Below are positions 6,445 to 7,688 of a stretch of DNA of 7,688 bases, piece after piece. Below the pieces are notes generated by a model. It was not told the origin of the DNA. It saw only the letters and a list, made by a program, of their open reading frames with translations, and searched no databases. The position numbers and the translations under genes were made by a program. How positions within the stretch are numbered: the stretch's first letter is position 1; every line of letters starts with the position of its first letter. This DNA is from CAZEHS01 sp964649745 (GTDB lineage: Bacteria > Bacillota > Clostridia > Peptostreptococcales > Acidaminobacteraceae): contig CAZYQI010000068.1 of NCBI GenBank assembly GCA_964649745.1, positions 1 through 7,688 of the forward strand, read 5' to 3'.

Positions 6445-6472
6445 ATCATAGCACAGATAGCGAAAGCCGCAA
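6445..6472 (-). promoter_or_regulatory. Extended -10 sigma-A promoter for the PucR regulator gene
   Basis: On the minus strand TTGCGG (6472-6467) and TATGAT (6450-6445) are separated by 16 bp, and TGC directly before the -10 makes an extended -10 (TGnTATGAT). The leader to ATG 6331 would be about 105 nt. The promoter starts just 22 nt after the cobT stop, so the regulator can be expressed apart from cobT. No terminator hairpin was seen between them, so read-through from cobT remains possible. Confidence 0.5.
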
Positions 6473-6494
6473 ATACTTTAGAAGAGTGAGGTAT

Positions 6495-7544
6495 TTACAC
6501 CACCAGTATTCCCGCTCCATCAAAGGTGGCCATTTCCCTGCTCATGCTTACCGCCGCCTCCAATATCCCGAACATAAGCGCTGCACCGGTCCCCTCTCCC
6601 AAGCGCATATCCAGATCCAGACACGGATATACCCCCAGTAACTCAGAGGCCATGGCAGCTGCCTTCTCCTTCGATTTGTGCGAGGCAATCAGATAATGCT
6701 TCACTTCAGGCTTCAAACGAACGGCGATCAAAGCCGAAACCGTAGAGATGAATCCATCGACAATAACCGGTTTTCCCGATACAGCGCAACCCAGCATAAC
6801 ACCGGCCATTCCGCCTATTTCAAGTCCTCCAACCTTCGCCAGAACATCAATGGGATCCGCCGGGTCCGGCCGGTTTATCTCAATGCCTTTTCGGATCACC
6901 GAAACCTTGTGGGGCAGCAGTGCAACCGGTAGGTTCGCTCCAATACCGGTCACCTCTTCCGGCGACATCCCGGAAAGCACGCTGAAGACAGCCGAACTGG
7001 GGGTCGTATTTCCAATCCCCATCTCCCCGGTACCCAGGATCTCATAACCCTCGGAAATAAGCTCGCAAGCCACACGAATACCCGCTTCCAGGCTTCTTAC
7101 CGCATCCTCTCTGGTCATGGCCGGGCCCTTGGTGAAATTGTCCGTACCATGACGCACCTTCTCATTGCGTACGCCGGGGTCATCAAAATCCGCGGCGATG
7201 CCTACATCCACCGGTATCAGAACGGCCCCGGCCGCCTTTGCCAGACCGCAAACCCCGGTAAGTCCCTTGACGAAATTCTGTGTCTGGGTTTGTGTCACCC
7301 GTTGCAATCCCGTGGCAACCCCTTCCTCCACAATCCCGTGGTCTCCTGAAAGAATGACGATTCCCCGCTTGGCAACGCTGGGAAGCAGATCTCCCGTGAT
7401 GGCCGCCAGCTGAACATACAGATCTTCCAGCTTCCCCATGCTGCCCATGGGCTTTGCCAGATTGTCCACGTGTGCCCTGGCCCTTTTCTCCATATCCCGG
7501 TCGATATCCCGGATGTTCGCCAGTGTTTGATCTAATAGTCGCAT
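6495..7544 (-). CDS. cobT: Nicotinate-nucleotide--dimethylbenzimidazole phosphoribosyltransferase
   Basis: This 349-residue enzyme has the normal CobT length. It transfers phosphoribose from nicotinate mononucleotide to the lower-ligand base, giving the alpha-ribotide used in cobamide nucleotide-loop assembly. Visible motifs are KPMGSMGKLE (31-40), SGDHGI (66-71), GTGEMGIGNTTPSSA (171-185), VGGLEIGGMAG (238-248) and LGEGTGAAL (315-323), with Glu317 as the catalytic base, the same number as in the Salmonella enzyme. The stretch after GDHGI (GVATGLQRVTQTQTQNFVKGLTGVCG) departs from the common GVSxxPxxVT...NFxxGGAAI pattern and may alter base choice. AAAGGAGG lies seven bases before ATG 7544. 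No other cobalamin gene is in view and no cobalamin riboswitch was recognised in the 143 nt upstream. Its link with the neighbouring catabolic cluster is unclear. Confidence 0.95.
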   Translation of the reverse strand: MRLLDQTLANIRDIDRDMEKRARAHVDNLAKPMGSMGKLEDLYVQLAAITGDLLPSVAKRGIVILSGDHGIVEEGVATGLQRVTQTQTQNFVKGLTGVCGLAKAAGAVLIPVDVGIAADFDDPGVRNEKVRHGTDNFTKGPAMTREDAVRSLEAGIRVACELISEGYEILGTGEMGIGNTTPSSAVFSVLSGMSPEEVTGIGANLPVALLPHKVSVIRKGIEINRPDPADPIDVLAKVGGLEIGGMAGVMLGCAVSGKPVIVDGFISTVSALIAVRLKPEVKHYLIASHKSKEKAAAMASELLGVYPCLDLDMRLGEGTGAALMFGILEAAVSMSREMATFDGAGILVV

Positions 7545-7575
7545 GATTGTTCCTCCTTTATTTAATGAAACGATT

Positions 7576-7603
7576 TCCGTGTAAATCCGCGTTATCCGTG
7601 GCT
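7576..7603. repeat. Short phased TCCGTG repeat (ATCCGTG-type intergenic repeat)
   Basis: TCCG begins at 7576, 7586 and 7595, giving three units TCCGTGTAAA, TCCGCGTTA and TCCGTGGCTA with a 9-10 bp period. This resembles the ATCCGTGTTAATCCGTGGC-like phrase that I recall as scattered between genes in many unrelated bacterial genomes; its function is not known to me. It lies in the cobT upstream region, 32 bp before the cobT start, and so falls within its leader or promoter. Confidence 0.5.
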
Positions 7604-7642
7604 ATCATTTCTCTAATTCTTGCCCCCATAACACAAATCAGG

Positions 7643-7683
7643 ACCACCCGTCTAACGGGTGGTTTGCTTAGCCCTATAAGGGC
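7643..7683. repeat. Two adjacent hairpins: REP-like or IS200/IS605-type element end
   Basis: ACCACCCG (7643-7650) pairs with CGGGTGGT (7656-7663) around a short loop, and after seven bases GCCCT (7671-7675) pairs with AGGGC (7679-7683) around ATA. Two tight GC stems with small loops in a row are typical of REP elements and of the ends of single-strand-transposing IS200/IS605 elements. The window stops five bases later, so it cannot be seen whether a TnpA or TnpB gene follows. The first hairpin has only a TTT tail, which makes a plain terminator less likely. Confidence 0.45.
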
Positions 7684-7688
7684 CTACT

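Noticed and set aside
7545..7688. Cobalamin riboswitch upstream of cobT
   Set aside because: Only 143 nt are visible and no convincing B12 box was found; an AGCCACGG stretch is part of the phased repeat.

Overview
The window looks like a chromosomal segment of a strictly anaerobic or facultative Firmicute, most likely Clostridia or a relative. The support is indirect: strong AGGAGG-type ribosome binding sites before most genes, PucR-type and zinc-ribbon/HTH proteins of Firmicute character, and a fermentative-style formiminotransferase next to ring-opening hydrolases. No rRNA, tRNA, CRISPR array or transposase gene was seen. The species cannot be fixed from the sequence.

Layout. On the minus strand, from 3353 down to the left edge, runs a putative operon: a glutamate-formimidoyltransferase-like protein (2370-3353), a dihydroorotase/allantoinase/hydantoinase-type cyclic amidohydrolase (811-2349), an isochorismatase-family cysteine hydrolase (82-693), and possibly the first 14 codons of another gene (1-42). 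A 298 bp divergent intergenic region (3354-3651) carries candidate promoters in both directions and a perfect 14 bp palindrome. On the plus strand follows a metal-dependent cyclase-family hydrolase (3652-4344). A long hairpin terminator (4364-4396) separates it from a convergent minus-strand pair: a PucR-family regulator (4673-6331) and a small zinc-ribbon/HTH-like protein (4412-4660) lying 12 nt behind it. Further right, still on the minus strand, is cobT (6495-7544). Upstream of cobT are a short ATCCGTG-phased repeat (7576-7603) and, at the window edge, two adjacent hairpins (7643-7683) that look like a REP or an IS200/IS605-type end.

How the genes may work together. The set includes a ring-opening amidohydrolase, an amidase of the type that removes carbamoyl groups, a second metal hydrolase, a formimino-transferring enzyme and a PucR regulator. 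This fits anaerobic breakdown of a purine- or imidazole-type N-heterocycle, ending in a formimino compound whose one-carbon unit passes to tetrahydrofolate. The classical clostridial route (xanthine, 4-ureido-5-imidazolecarboxylate, aminoimidazole, formiminoglycine) matches these reaction types. The assignment of steps to genes is inference. Hydantoin, creatinine or allantoin derivatives remain alternatives. cobT makes the lower-ligand nucleotide of cobamides. It shows no clear functional link to the cluster beyond adjacency.
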